This document shows, piece after piece, positions 50,204-58,204 of a DNA stretch of 64,000 bases (the stretch's first letter is position 1; every line of letters starts with the position of its first letter). Position numbers and translations under genes: made by a program. The stretch is from Streptomyces sp. CB02261. GTDB lineage: Bacteria > Actinomycetota > Actinomycetes > Streptomycetales > Streptomycetaceae. The notes beneath the pieces are model-generated. The model saw nothing but the letters and a program-made list of their open reading frames with translations. It was not told the DNA's origin and ran no database searches. The DNA lies in assembly GCF_001905665.1 (NCBI RefSeq), contig NZ_LIVX01000005.1:1-64000 (forward strand), read 5' to 3'.

Positions 50204-51055
50204 TCAGAGGGAGTCGAGGACGCGGCGGCGCAGCGCGGCCGTGGCCGGCGCGTCGCGGGCGTCCCGTGAGCGCGGGTGCGGCACGTCCAGGACCTCCCCG
50301 GACGCGAACAGGACGATCCGGTCGCCGAGATGGAGCGCCTCGTCGACGTCGTGCGTGACGAAGACGACGGTCGCGCCGGTGCCGCGCAGTATCTCCACGA
50401 GCAGGTCCTGCATCCCGGCGCGGGTGTGGGCGTCGAGCGCGCCGAACGGCTCGTCCATCAGGACCGCGCGGGGCCGCCCGGCGAGGGCTCGGGCCAGCTG
50501 CACCCGCTGCCGCTGCCCGCCGGACAAGCGGTGCGGCAGCTTGTGGGCGTGGTCGCCGAGACCCACCCGCTCCAGCCACTCCTGGGCGGTGCGGCGCCGC
50601 TCGGCCCGGGGCACCCGGCGGATCGCCAGCGGCAGTTCCACATTGGCGCGGACCATGCGCCAGGGGAGAAGGGCGTCGTGCTGGAAGACCACGGCCCGGT
50701 CGGCGCCGGGGCGGCGGACCGGCCGCCCGTCCTGGGTGACCCGGCCCTCCAGCGGGGGCAGCAGCCCGGCGAGGGTGCGCAGCAGAGTGGTCTTGCCGCA
50801 GCCGGAGGGGCCGACGACGGTCAGCAGCTCGCCGGGCGCGATCCGCAGCCCGACGGGGCCGGGCACGGCGACCCCGCCGTGGTGCCCGAGCCGCACGCCG
50901 TCCAGAGCGAGTTCGGCGCCCGCGGGGGCGGCCGGCTCGTCCGGCACGCCGGACGCCGGAGCCCCCGACACGGCGGCCGGGTCCGCGGAGCCGACCGGGG
51001 CCGAGGACACGGCGGACGGTTCACCGGACGGGGCGGATCGGTTCACGGTCCTCAT
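50204..51055 (-). CDS. Sulfonate/nitrate-type ABC transporter ATPase
   Basis: A 283-residue ATPase of the SsuB/TauB/NrtD group. Walker A is GPSGCGKTT, the signature LSGGQRQRVQLARALA and Walker B VLMDEPFGALD; FQHDALLPWRMVRANVELPL is the family Q-loop. An Ala/Pro-rich N-terminal extension of about 45 residues is unusual. It overlaps the permease gene by four bases (ATGA). The flavoprotein gene follows 59 bases later. Confidence 0.9.
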   Translation of the reverse strand: MRTVNRSAPSGEPSAVSSAPVGSADPAAVSGAPASGVPDEPAAPAGAELALDGVRLGHHGGVAVPGPVGLRIAPGELLTVVGPSGCGKTTLLRTLAGLLPPLEGRVTQDGRPVRRPGADRAVVFQHDALLPWRMVRANVELPLAIRRVPRAERRRTAQEWLERVGLGDHAHKLPHRLSGGQRQRVQLARALAGRPRAVLMDEPFGALDAHTRAGMQDLLVEILRGTGATVVFVTHDVDEALHLGDRIVLFASGEVLDVPHPRSRDARDAPATAALRRRVLDSL

Positions 51056-51924
51056 GGCACCGGCTCCTTCTCGGGCAGGGGTACGGGGGCGGGGGAGGGG
51101 ACCGGCGGCGGGGCCGTGGTGCCGCCGGTGGCGCGGTCGGGACCGGGCGTCCCCCGGTCGACCGGGCTCGGCAGCCAGGCGGTGACCCGGCGGCCGAGCG
51201 ACTCGACCGCCGTGGAGGTGAGCCGCCCCAGGACGCCGATGGTGGCCATGCCGACGAAGACCCCCGGGTAGTCGACCACCGTGTAGTCCTGCCAGGTGCG
51301 GTAGCCCACCCCGTACTCGCCGGAGATCATCTCGGCCGAGATCACACAGATCCACGCGACGCCGATGCCCACCGAGAGACCGCCGAAGATCCCCGGCAGC
51401 GCGCCCGGCAGCACCACCGAGAACAGGACCCGCGCCCGGCCCCCGCCGAGGGTGAGGACGGCCTCCTCCCACACCGGGTCCAGGGCGCGCACGGCGTGCC
51501 GGGTGGACACGAGCACCGGGAAGAGGGCCGCGGCGCAGGTGATGAAGACGATGCCCTGCTCGTTGGTGGGCAGCAGCAGGATCGCGACCGGCACCAGGGC
51601 GATGGCGGGGATCGGGCGCACCACCTCCACCAGCGGGTCCAGGAGGTCGGAGGCCCACCGGGACCGGGCGACGGCCGTCCCGGCCGCCACCCCGAGGACG
51701 GCGGCGAGGAGGAAGCCGACCGCGATCCGCCGCAGACTGTGTCCGAGGTCCTGCCAGTATGCCTCGGTGCCGACCCGGTCGGCGAGGGCGGAGGCGACCT
51801 CGACGACCGTGGGGAACTGCTCGAACCGCAGCCACAGGTTGACGTCGAGCGAGGTCACCAGCTGCCAGAGGCCGAGGGCCGCGAGCGGGGAGGCGACCCG
51901 GACCAGCCGGCGCACGGCCGTCAT
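51052..51924 (-). CDS. Sulfonate/taurine-type ABC transporter permease
   Basis: A 290-residue SsuC/TauC permease with six predicted helices. Family blocks are VEVVRPIPAIALVPVAILLL, the loop EEAVLTLGGGRARVLFSVVL and ISAEMISGEYGVGYRTWQD. A Pro-rich tail follows the last helix. It overlaps the binding protein and the ATPase by four bases each, so the transporter is translated as one unit. Confidence 0.9.
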   Translation of the reverse strand: MTAVRRLVRVASPLAALGLWQLVTSLDVNLWLRFEQFPTVVEVASALADRVGTEAYWQDLGHSLRRIAVGFLLAAVLGVAAGTAVARSRWASDLLDPLVEVVRPIPAIALVPVAILLLPTNEQGIVFITCAAALFPVLVSTRHAVRALDPVWEEAVLTLGGGRARVLFSVVLPGALPGIFGGLSVGIGVAWICVISAEMISGEYGVGYRTWQDYTVVDYPGVFVGMATIGVLGRLTSTAVESLGRRVTAWLPSPVDRGTPGPDRATGGTTAPPPVPSPAPVPLPEKEPVP

Positions 51925-53267
51925 GAGGCGAGCCTCACCGCGTCCGCGTACGGGAAGGTCCGGGAGCCGGCGTGCCCGGCGACGTACCGTTCGGCCCCGG
52001 ACCGGGTCATGAAGGCGAGCCAGCGGGAACCGTCCGCGACCCACACGGCCCGGTCCGCGAACCACGGCGTCCCGGTCACCGCGTCCGGCACGTAGGCCGC
52101 CCGCACCGGGGCGCCCTTGACGGCCTTGAGGAGCTGGGCGGGGCTGTCGAAGGTACGGGTCGAGGCCTGTCCCTTCAGCCAGAGCTCGGGCTTCGGGAGG
52201 CTCGCCTTCGGGTACGTGAGGTCCGGCAGCGCCCGCCGCAGCGGCTCCGCGTCGACGAAGGCGTCCACATCGACGTCCTTCACCAGACCGGCCTCCTTGA
52301 GGACCGGTACGTCCTCCTTGAGCGCGGCGATCAGCTCCGGGCGGAGCGCAGGGTCGAAGGTGGCGATGCCCTGCGCCCCGTTGTAGAGGTGGACCACCTC
52401 GGCGGGCAGCCCGGTCTCCTTCGCGACCGTCTCGGCCGCGGCGATCGGCCGGGTCCGCAGATGGTCCGTCGCCCGGCGCTGGGCACGCAGGAAGGCGTCG
52501 AGGACGGCGGGCCGCCGCTCGGCGAACTTCTCCCGGACGGTGACCCCGTGGAAGGTCGGAAGGTTCAGCTCGGCGCCGTCGTACAGGGCCGTGGCCTTGC
52601 CCTGGTAGGCGAGGAGACCGGGCCAGGCGACGAACTGGGACAGCGCGTCGACACTGCCCGCCGCCAGGGCCGAAGCCCCCACGCTCGGCTGCTGGTTGAG
52701 CTTGCGGACCTCCTTCGCCGGGTCGATCCCGGCGCGCCTGAGGGCCCGCACGAGCGTGCCGTCGGCGGCCGAGCCGACACTGCTGGACACCTTGCGGCCC
52801 TTCAGGTCCGCGAGCGACCGCAGCGGCGAACCGGGTGCGGTGACGACGGTGTTGAGGCCGCCGCGGAGGTTGTAGCCGGTGACGGCGACGAGCCGGGTGG
52901 GCTCCTTGAGCTGCTTCCCGCGTGCCGCGTTGATCAGGAGCGGGAAGTCGCCCATCGAGCCGATGTCGATCTTCCCGGCCGTCATCTGCGCGGTGATCGG
53001 TGCCCCGGTGGCGTAGTCCTGCCAGGCCACCCGGTAGGTGAGACCGTCCTTCCGTCCCTGGGCCGTGAGCTCCTCCTCGAAGTAGCCGAGGGAGCGCAGC
53101 AGGGTGCCGGCGGTGACGGTGTTGATGGTCTTCGACTGGTAGCCGACGGTCACGGTGACCGTCTTCCCGTCGGACGCGTCCCCCGCGTCGGAACCGCCGC
53201 CGCATGCGGTGGTGAGGGGCAGCAGCAGGGCGAGCGGGAGGAACAGCGGACGTCTTGCTCGGAACAT
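51921..53267 (-). CDS. Sulfonate-type binding lipoprotein with a NosL-like C-terminal domain
   Basis: A 448-residue lipoprotein. The lipobox TTAC places cysteine at 22. Residues about 35-345 are a TauA/SsuA-type binding fold (VGYQSKTINTVTAGTLLRSL, KIDIGSMGDFPLLINAARG). The last 80-100 residues (about 350-448) go beyond the family. They read WFADRAVWVADGSRWLAFMT, SGAERYVAGHAG and TFPYADAV, which resemble the C-terminal half of NosL, a copper-handling lipoprotein. The fusion suggests ligand delivery together with metal handling. The NosL relation is my reading and needs a profile search. It lies between a ferredoxin and the permease. Confidence 0.8.
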   Translation of the reverse strand: MFRARRPLFLPLALLLPLTTACGGGSDAGDASDGKTVTVTVGYQSKTINTVTAGTLLRSLGYFEEELTAQGRKDGLTYRVAWQDYATGAPITAQMTAGKIDIGSMGDFPLLINAARGKQLKEPTRLVAVTGYNLRGGLNTVVTAPGSPLRSLADLKGRKVSSSVGSAADGTLVRALRRAGIDPAKEVRKLNQQPSVGASALAAGSVDALSQFVAWPGLLAYQGKATALYDGAELNLPTFHGVTVREKFAERRPAVLDAFLRAQRRATDHLRTRPIAAAETVAKETGLPAEVVHLYNGAQGIATFDPALRPELIAALKEDVPVLKEAGLVKDVDVDAFVDAEPLRRALPDLTYPKASLPKPELWLKGQASTRTFDSPAQLLKAVKGAPVRAAYVPDAVTGTPWFADRAVWVADGSRWLAFMTRSGAERYVAGHAGSRTFPYADAVRLAS

Positions 53268-53281
53268 GGGAGTTCGGCCTT

Positions 53282-53509
53282 TCACCGGAGCAGGTAGGGC
53301 ATGTTGACGGTGACCGCGCCGGTCGGGCAGCGGGCGGCGCACGGGCCGCAGTACCAGCACTCGTCGACGTGCATGTACGCCTTGCCGTCCTCCTGCCGGA
53401 TCGCGAGCGAGTCCAGCGGGCACATGTCGACGCAGAGCGTGCATCCGTCGATGCACTTGGACTCGTCGATGGTCACGGGCACGTCGGTGCGCTGGGGGAC
53501 CAGAGGCAT
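53282..53509 (-). CDS. Ferredoxin with two 4Fe-4S clusters, AprB-like
   Basis: A 75-residue ferredoxin. The two cluster motifs are CIDGCTLCVDMCP and CWYCGPCAARCP. The general layout, with a second motif in VDECWYCGPC, matches the ferredoxin part of the APS reductase beta subunit (AprB), which lacks an extra domain here. It lies 14 bases before the binding-protein gene and in one unit with an AprA-like flavoprotein, so it is the likely electron partner of that enzyme. Confidence 0.88.
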   Translation of the reverse strand: MPLVPQRTDVPVTIDESKCIDGCTLCVDMCPLDSLAIRQEDGKAYMHVDECWYCGPCAARCPTGAVTVNMPYLLR

Positions 53510-53560
53510 GGCTGTCTCCAGGAAGGGGCGGAAGAGGGGGTGTGTCGGTGTAGGGAGGTG

Positions 53561-54328
53561 TCAGAGGGAGCGGTGCAGGATGCCGCTCATGGTGATGCGG
53601 TCGCCGCGGAACCGGATGAACTCCAGGTCCACCGGGCGCCCGTCGGGCAGACAGGTCAGCCGCTCCAGCATCAGGACGGCGGCCCCGCGGGGCGCCTGGA
53701 GGACGGCGGCGGAGTGCGCGTCGGCGTTGACGGCCTCCAGGGTGATCTCGGCGTGTCCGAGCGGACCGCCGGTCAGCTCTTCGAGGAGGCGGAACACATC
53801 GGTGTTCTCCAGGTCGCAGCCGAGGAGTTCAGCCCCGATGTCCATCGGGAGGTACGACAGGTCGAGGGAGAGCGGCAGCCCGTCGAGCCGCCGCAGCCGC
53901 TCCACGCACAGCACGTCGGCGTGCGCCGGAACCCCGAGCCGGTGGGCCACCGGCCCGGGGGCGGAGACCGGACCGACGGTCCGGACCTCGTTGGTGACCC
54001 GCCCGTGTTCGCGCAGGGTCTCGGCGAGCCCCTGCAGCCGGTCCAGGCCGTGCGGGTACTTCTCGCACACCACCACCGTGCCGACGCCCGGCTGCCGCTC
54101 GACGAGCCGCTCGCCGCGCAGCAGGTCCAGGGCCTGCCGGACGGTGTTCCGGCTGGCCCGGTAGTCGGCCGCGATCACGTCCTCCAGCGGCAGCACCCCG
54201 CCCGGGAAGCCGCCCGCCAGGATCTGGTGGCGCAGCAGGTCGGCGAGCTGCCGCGCCCGGTCCGCGCGCAGCCGCCGACGGCGGGCGGCGGCGACGGGGC
54301 GGGCGGCGGAAGCGGGTTCGGCGGGCAT
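53561..54328 (-). CDS. GntR/HutC-family regulator
   Basis: A 255-residue regulator. The winged HTH (about 30-100) shows LADLLRHQILAGGFPGG and YRASRNTVRQALDLLRGERL with the wing RQPGVGTVV. The C-terminal UTRA effector domain spans about 115-250 (LSYLPMDIGAELLG, DLEFIRFRGDR). It is the first gene in the unit with ferredoxin, transport genes and flavoprotein, and presumably controls it. The ATG at 54328 has no ribosome site, so it could be leaderless; an in-frame GTG at 54391 is an alternative. GGTGTACGCACC at 54392-54403 is a weak candidate half-palindrome. Confidence 0.85.
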   Translation of the reverse strand: MPAEPASAARPVAAARRRRLRADRARQLADLLRHQILAGGFPGGVLPLEDVIAADYRASRNTVRQALDLLRGERLVERQPGVGTVVVCEKYPHGLDRLQGLAETLREHGRVTNEVRTVGPVSAPGPVAHRLGVPAHADVLCVERLRRLDGLPLSLDLSYLPMDIGAELLGCDLENTDVFRLLEELTGGPLGHAEITLEAVNADAHSAAVLQAPRGAAVLMLERLTCLPDGRPVDLEFIRFRGDRITMSGILHRSL

Positions 54329-54540
54329 GGGAAGGAACGTAGCGGCGGGCCGCCCTCGATGGTGTTGCGGCAGTATTGCGCCACCTGACACGGTGTACGC
54401 ACCTCTCTGAACTGCAACGATGTGGCGACGGAGCCGAGATACGCCACCCCGCCGCCCACCAGGTGGACATCAGCCGCCCACCATGCGGATACCTCGGGCC
54501 GCCGGACCTCCGACCTCGGCGCGCGAACACACCCTTGACC

Positions 54541-55878
54541 TCAGGGATGCGCGAACACACCCACCATCCGGGTGTCCGGATTGCTGCTCATCCCGACGAT
54601 CGCGCCCCCGTCGGCGCGGTTGGCACGCGCGTGCGCGCCCGCGTACCCGTCGTCCGTGAGGAAGATCCCCACGGCCGCGATCCAGTCGTCGACCGAACCG
54701 GTCGCCGGGTCGTACACCGGCTCGGGCCGGGGCACCACCCGCTCCTGGGCCACGTAGCCGCCGCGCTCTGCGGCGACGCCCAGCGCCTCGCTCCACCGCG
54801 CGTCCGTGCACTCCCAGCCGACGAACGTGTCGAGACCGCCGTACCCGGCGCCGGGCTTGAGGATCAGCCGTTCCCTGCGCTCCCGGCAGAGGTCGACGAG
54901 GCCGGCGGGACCCGAGGGGTGGAGCGTCCGGCTCCACGGCAGGACCCGGTCGACCAGGGCCCGTTCCCCGGCGTCGAAGGCGCCGCTCCACCGTGGGTCG
55001 GTGAGCAGCGCGAGGGCGCTCTTGTTCGCGTAGAGGCCGCTCTCCAGAGAGGTGAACAGCACGGTCCTGCCGGCGTCGTGCGCGCGGAGGAAAGGTTCCG
55101 CCACGTCAGGTCCCCCGGGGTCGTCGAGCAGCTGACTCGCCCCGAAGTTCCGCAGCACCAGGTCGAGCGGCGTGCCGTCCAGGGTGAGCTTGCCGTCGGG
55201 CCGGGCGCGTACGTCGCCGATCTCGCCGATCCGCAGGTCGAGCCCCTGCTCGGCCATGGCCTCCACGGTGGCCCGCATCAGCCGCCCGTACGGGCCGATC
55301 CCGCCGCGCCCCTCGATGAGCCCGATCACCGGCTCCGCCGCACCGGACAGCGCAGGTGCGGCCCGTGCCCGCAGGACGGCCGCCATGCGCGCGGCGATGT
55401 CCACGTGGTCGAGCCGGTGCTCGCGCGCGAAGGCGGCGAACTCGGGGACCCGGAGCAGGCCCTGGTTGAACACGGCCATGTCGACGCCGCCGACCTCGCT
55501 GCCGAGGTTGAACTCCAGGACCTTGTACGAGGAGCCGTCGTGGTACGCGTCGGCGCGCCCGAACGCGGTGGGGACACCGGAACCGCCCCTGCGGAGCACC
55601 GCCGCGAGCTCGGGCCCGATCCCGATCTCCGCCGCGTACCGGTCGCGGTCGCCGTCGAAGAGCCGCGCCGGCAGCGACACCAGGAGGTCGAAGAGGCCCT
55701 CCAGGTCCCGCGCGAAGGCGGCCGTCTCCGAGGCCGCCACGAACCACGGCCGGGGCAGCAGTCGCGAGCGCCAGGCCTCCTCGAAGGCCGGGGGCAGTTC
55801 GGCCCGGGAAACGGCCCGGGCGAGCCCGCCGTCCCCGCGCAGGCACGCGTCCACGTAGGTCCGGCTCAGCTCGGTCAT
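54541..55878 (-). CDS. Circularly permuted ATP-grasp enzyme
   Basis: A 445-residue protein with the nucleotide-binding pattern of circularly permuted ATP-grasp ligases: YKVLEFNLGSEVGGVD, VIGLIEGRGGIGPYGRLM, and the phosphate-loop LILKPGAGYGGLDTFVGWEC. Such enzymes form amide or peptide bonds, as in glutathionylspermidine synthase-like and peptide ligases. No peptide precursor or partner gene lies next to it, so the substrate is unknown. ATG 55878 has only a weak GAAGCGAG site; a GTG at 55896 is an alternative start. Confidence 0.75.
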   Translation of the reverse strand: MTELSRTYVDACLRGDGGLARAVSRAELPPAFEEAWRSRLLPRPWFVAASETAAFARDLEGLFDLLVSLPARLFDGDRDRYAAEIGIGPELAAVLRRGGSGVPTAFGRADAYHDGSSYKVLEFNLGSEVGGVDMAVFNQGLLRVPEFAAFAREHRLDHVDIAARMAAVLRARAAPALSGAAEPVIGLIEGRGGIGPYGRLMRATVEAMAEQGLDLRIGEIGDVRARPDGKLTLDGTPLDLVLRNFGASQLLDDPGGPDVAEPFLRAHDAGRTVLFTSLESGLYANKSALALLTDPRWSGAFDAGERALVDRVLPWSRTLHPSGPAGLVDLCRERRERLILKPGAGYGGLDTFVGWECTDARWSEALGVAAERGGYVAQERVVPRPEPVYDPATGSVDDWIAAVGIFLTDDGYAGAHARANRADGGAIVGMSSNPDTRMVGVFAHP

Positions 55879-56235
55879 CGGCGTCGCTCGCTTCACTGGG
55901 GAGATCGGGTGCGCGTCCGGAACGGCGAGCAGATTACCGCGCGCCCCAACGGCGCACCGGGCGAACGCGAAGACCCGCACCCTGGCCCCGGACCAGGCGG
56001 CGCCGGGCCTTTCCCGTCGGACCGGGAGCGCCCGGGAACATACCGGGACCACGCCACGCCCGGCCTTCCCCGTCGTGCCAGGAGTGCCCCGGGAACACCC
56101 CGGGACCACGCCGCGCCCGGCCCCCCCGTCGTGCCGGGAGCGACCGGGAAGTCATCCCCGGACCGCGGAGCCCGAGCCCTCTCCGCCCGGCGGTGAGCGC
56201 CCCGGACCCGGCCGCGAGACGCGGCCCCGGCGCCC
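55879..56235. other. Gap with GC-rich tandem repeats
   Basis: This 357-base stretch has no convincing gene. Its middle and right parts consist of the tandem repeat listed separately. The ATP-grasp promoter probably lies near 55880-55930, which is slightly less GC-rich. Confidence 0.6.
56031..56160. repeat. Tandem repeat array, unit about 57 bases
   Basis: CCCGGGAACA recurs at 56031 and 56088, with CCGGGACCACGCC and CGCCCGGCC after each. A degenerate third unit (CCGGGAA) is near 56144. The periods are 57 and about 55 bases. CCCCGTCGTGCC precedes each following unit. No coding role is apparent. Confidence 0.75.
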
Positions 56236-56901
56236 TCAGCTGGTGACCGTCATCACCGTGGCGGCCGTGACCGCGACCATCGCGGCCTGCATGTCACGGA
56301 TCGCCCGGCGCACGCCCTCCGCCGCCCACTCGCCGGCCGTCAGCTCCTCCAGACGCGGCGCGATCTCCTTGCGCGGCACGTCGGGGAAGGCGAGACGGTG
56401 CAGCTTCGCGCCATGGATCAGGGCGAGGAGGCCGGTGGTGCGGGCGTGATGCGTGGGGCCTTCCAGGACCACCGCACTCAGCCTGGCCCGCAGCTCGCGC
56501 TCGACGGAGCCGTCCGCCTCCGGGTAGCGGGTGACGGGGAAGAGGCCCAGCACCCGGTGCTGCTCCTCGCGCACCAGGCCCCGCTCGCGCAGGCTCTCCA
56601 CCGTCGCCTTCACGGCCTTGCCGTGGTCCTTCGTCAGCCACTCCGTGACCTTCGGAGCCCTGCTCTTCTTTCCGCACCAGACGGTGAGCTGCCGCAGCCG
56701 CTCGTCGAGGAGCGGGACCTCGGTGGGCGTCGCGTCCGTCACCCGCACCCGCCCGTCGTCGACCGACACGCGCCCCGCCAGCACGAGATCGAGCAGGATG
56801 CCCCCCGCGACGGCCCACGCGGCGGACTGCCGTTCCTTCGCCGCCCCGGACTCGTCGTCCAGCGACAGCAGCATGATCTCCTCCGCGAGCGTGACCGCCA
56901 C
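56236..56901 (-). CDS. GPP34 (Golgi phosphoprotein 3 family) protein
   Basis: A 221-residue GPP34-domain protein. It starts with LAEEIMLLSLDDESG, the usual actinobacterial opening, and continues with an all-helical body containing LLDLVLAGRVSVDDGRVRV and LRERGLVREEQHRVLG. Eukaryotic relatives bind phosphatidylinositol-4-phosphate; the bacterial role is not known. GTG 56901 with AAGGGG upstream is preferred. It is followed by repeat DNA and divergent from the LysR gene. Confidence 0.85.
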   Translation of the reverse strand: MAVTLAEEIMLLSLDDESGAAKERQSAAWAVAGGILLDLVLAGRVSVDDGRVRVTDATPTEVPLLDERLRQLTVWCGKKSRAPKVTEWLTKDHGKAVKATVESLRERGLVREEQHRVLGLFPVTRYPEADGSVERELRARLSAVVLEGPTHHARTTGLLALIHGAKLHRLAFPDVPRKEIAPRLEELTAGEWAAEGVRRAIRDMQAAMVAVTAATVMTVTS

Positions 56902-57087
56902 CCGACACCCCTTGCCTTCCACATCCGGCCGTCTCCGGCGCCGGGACGGCCATCCGCCCGCCCGGCACCCTTTCGCCCCTGAGGACGACCGGGACCCGCC
57001 CTCGGTTCCCCGGACGGGACCGCAGCCCCCTCCGACCTGCGCCGACGCCCGCCGACCGGGCGGGACCCCCCGAGGCGTGACCGCTTT

Positions 57088-57097
57088 GGTCTGGACC
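57088..57097. promoter_or_regulatory. Palindrome GGTCTGGACC, DasR-like
   Basis: The core differs by one base from GGTCTAGACC of the Streptomyces DasR operator. It is 29 bases before the LysR start and could control it. A single-core match in GC-rich DNA is weak evidence. Confidence 0.35.
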
Positions 57098-57126
57098 GCA
57101 GCGGGTGCGGGCGTCAAGCTCTCGTC

Positions 57127-58074
57127 ATGGACTTGGAGTTGCGGCACCTCAAGACGATCCGGGCCATCGCGGACGCGGGCAGCCTCACACGGGCCGCGAC
57201 CGCGCTGGGACTCGCGCAGCCCGCGCTCAGTGCTCAGCTCAAACGCATCGAACGCGCCCTCGGCGGCGCCCTGTTCGAACGGGGGCGGGAGGGCGTCCGG
57301 ACCACGGCGCTCGGGGACCTGGTCCTCGACCGGGCCCGGGTGGTGCTGCCCGCCGTCTGCGAGCTGCAGGAGGAGGCGGTGCGCTTCGCGCGCGACGGGG
57401 CCGAGGGCTACCGGCTCGGCGGCACCCACGGGCCGCTGCTCGGAGGCCTCGTCGACCGGATCGCCCGCACCGACCCCGGGGCGCCGCTGACCACGTACAC
57501 CTCGTGGTCGGAGCGGGAGATCGCGGGCGGGGTCGCCGACGGGCGCCTCGACTTCGCGCTCGTCGGGGTCTGCGGGGAGAGCGGGCCGCCCGAGGCGGGA
57601 CGGCTGGCGTGGACGGAGGTCGCCCGCGATCCCGTGTACGTGATGCTGGCAGCCGACCATCCGCTGGCACGGCGCGCCGAGATCGACCTGGCCGAACTGG
57701 CGGCGGAGGCCTGGACCGACGTACCGGGCGACGGCTGCTTCGGTGACTGCTTCGCGGCGGCGTGCGTACGGGCAGGGTTCACCCCGGCCTGCGTGTACGA
57801 GACGGACACCGCCTCCTGTGTGCACCTGGTGCAGGTCGGCCGGGCCGTCGGCCTGTGCCGGGCCACCTTCCCCGTCACCCCCGGACTCGTCACCCGCCCC
57901 CTCGCCGGCACCCCGCTCGTCTGGCGGCACCTGCTGGGCTGGCATCCCGAGGGCCGCGCGGCCGGCCGGGCCGCCGCCGTCCTCGCCCACACCCGCGCCG
58001 CCCACGCCGAGGCACTGGCCACCAGCGCCGGCCGCGCGCCCGCTCCCACACCCCGGGAGGGCAGCCCACGCTGA
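57127..58074 (+). CDS. LysR-family regulator
   Basis: A 315-residue LysR protein. The HTH is at residues 1-60 (LRHLKTIRAIADAGSLTRAA and TALGLAQPALSAQLKRIERA). The effector domain follows from about 90, with GGTHGPLLGGLVDRIA and VQVGRAVGLCRATFPV near the end. A Pro/Ala-rich tail ends the chain. It is divergent from GPP34 and upstream of the streptogrisin-like protease; control of either is possible but not shown. Confidence 0.9.
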   Translation: MDLELRHLKTIRAIADAGSLTRAATALGLAQPALSAQLKRIERALGGALFERGREGVRTTALGDLVLDRARVVLPAVCELQEEAVRFARDGAEGYRLGGTHGPLLGGLVDRIARTDPGAPLTTYTSWSEREIAGGVADGRLDFALVGVCGESGPPEAGRLAWTEVARDPVYVMLAADHPLARRAEIDLAELAAEAWTDVPGDGCFGDCFAAACVRAGFTPACVYETDTASCVHLVQVGRAVGLCRATFPVTPGLVTRPLAGTPLVWRHLLGWHPEGRAAGRAAAVLAHTRAAHAEALATSAGRAPAPTPREGSPR

Positions 58075-58204
58075 GGCGTACCCCCGGCGCCGTCCGCCGC
58101 CCCGGCATAACGCGATGGCAGGGGCCGACCGGTAACTGCCGCTCGGCGGTGCGGGATCCCTACGGTTCCAGCAGATCCCCCACCGAGAACCGAGGAGACA
58201 CCCC

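Noticed and set aside
46101..51185. A 1694-codon plus-strand open frame spanning the VOC, flavoprotein and ATPase genes
   Set aside because: It is antisense to four well-supported genes with recognisable motifs. Its translation is a Gly/Arg/Val-rich low-complexity string, as expected from the GC-rich third codon positions of the true genes.
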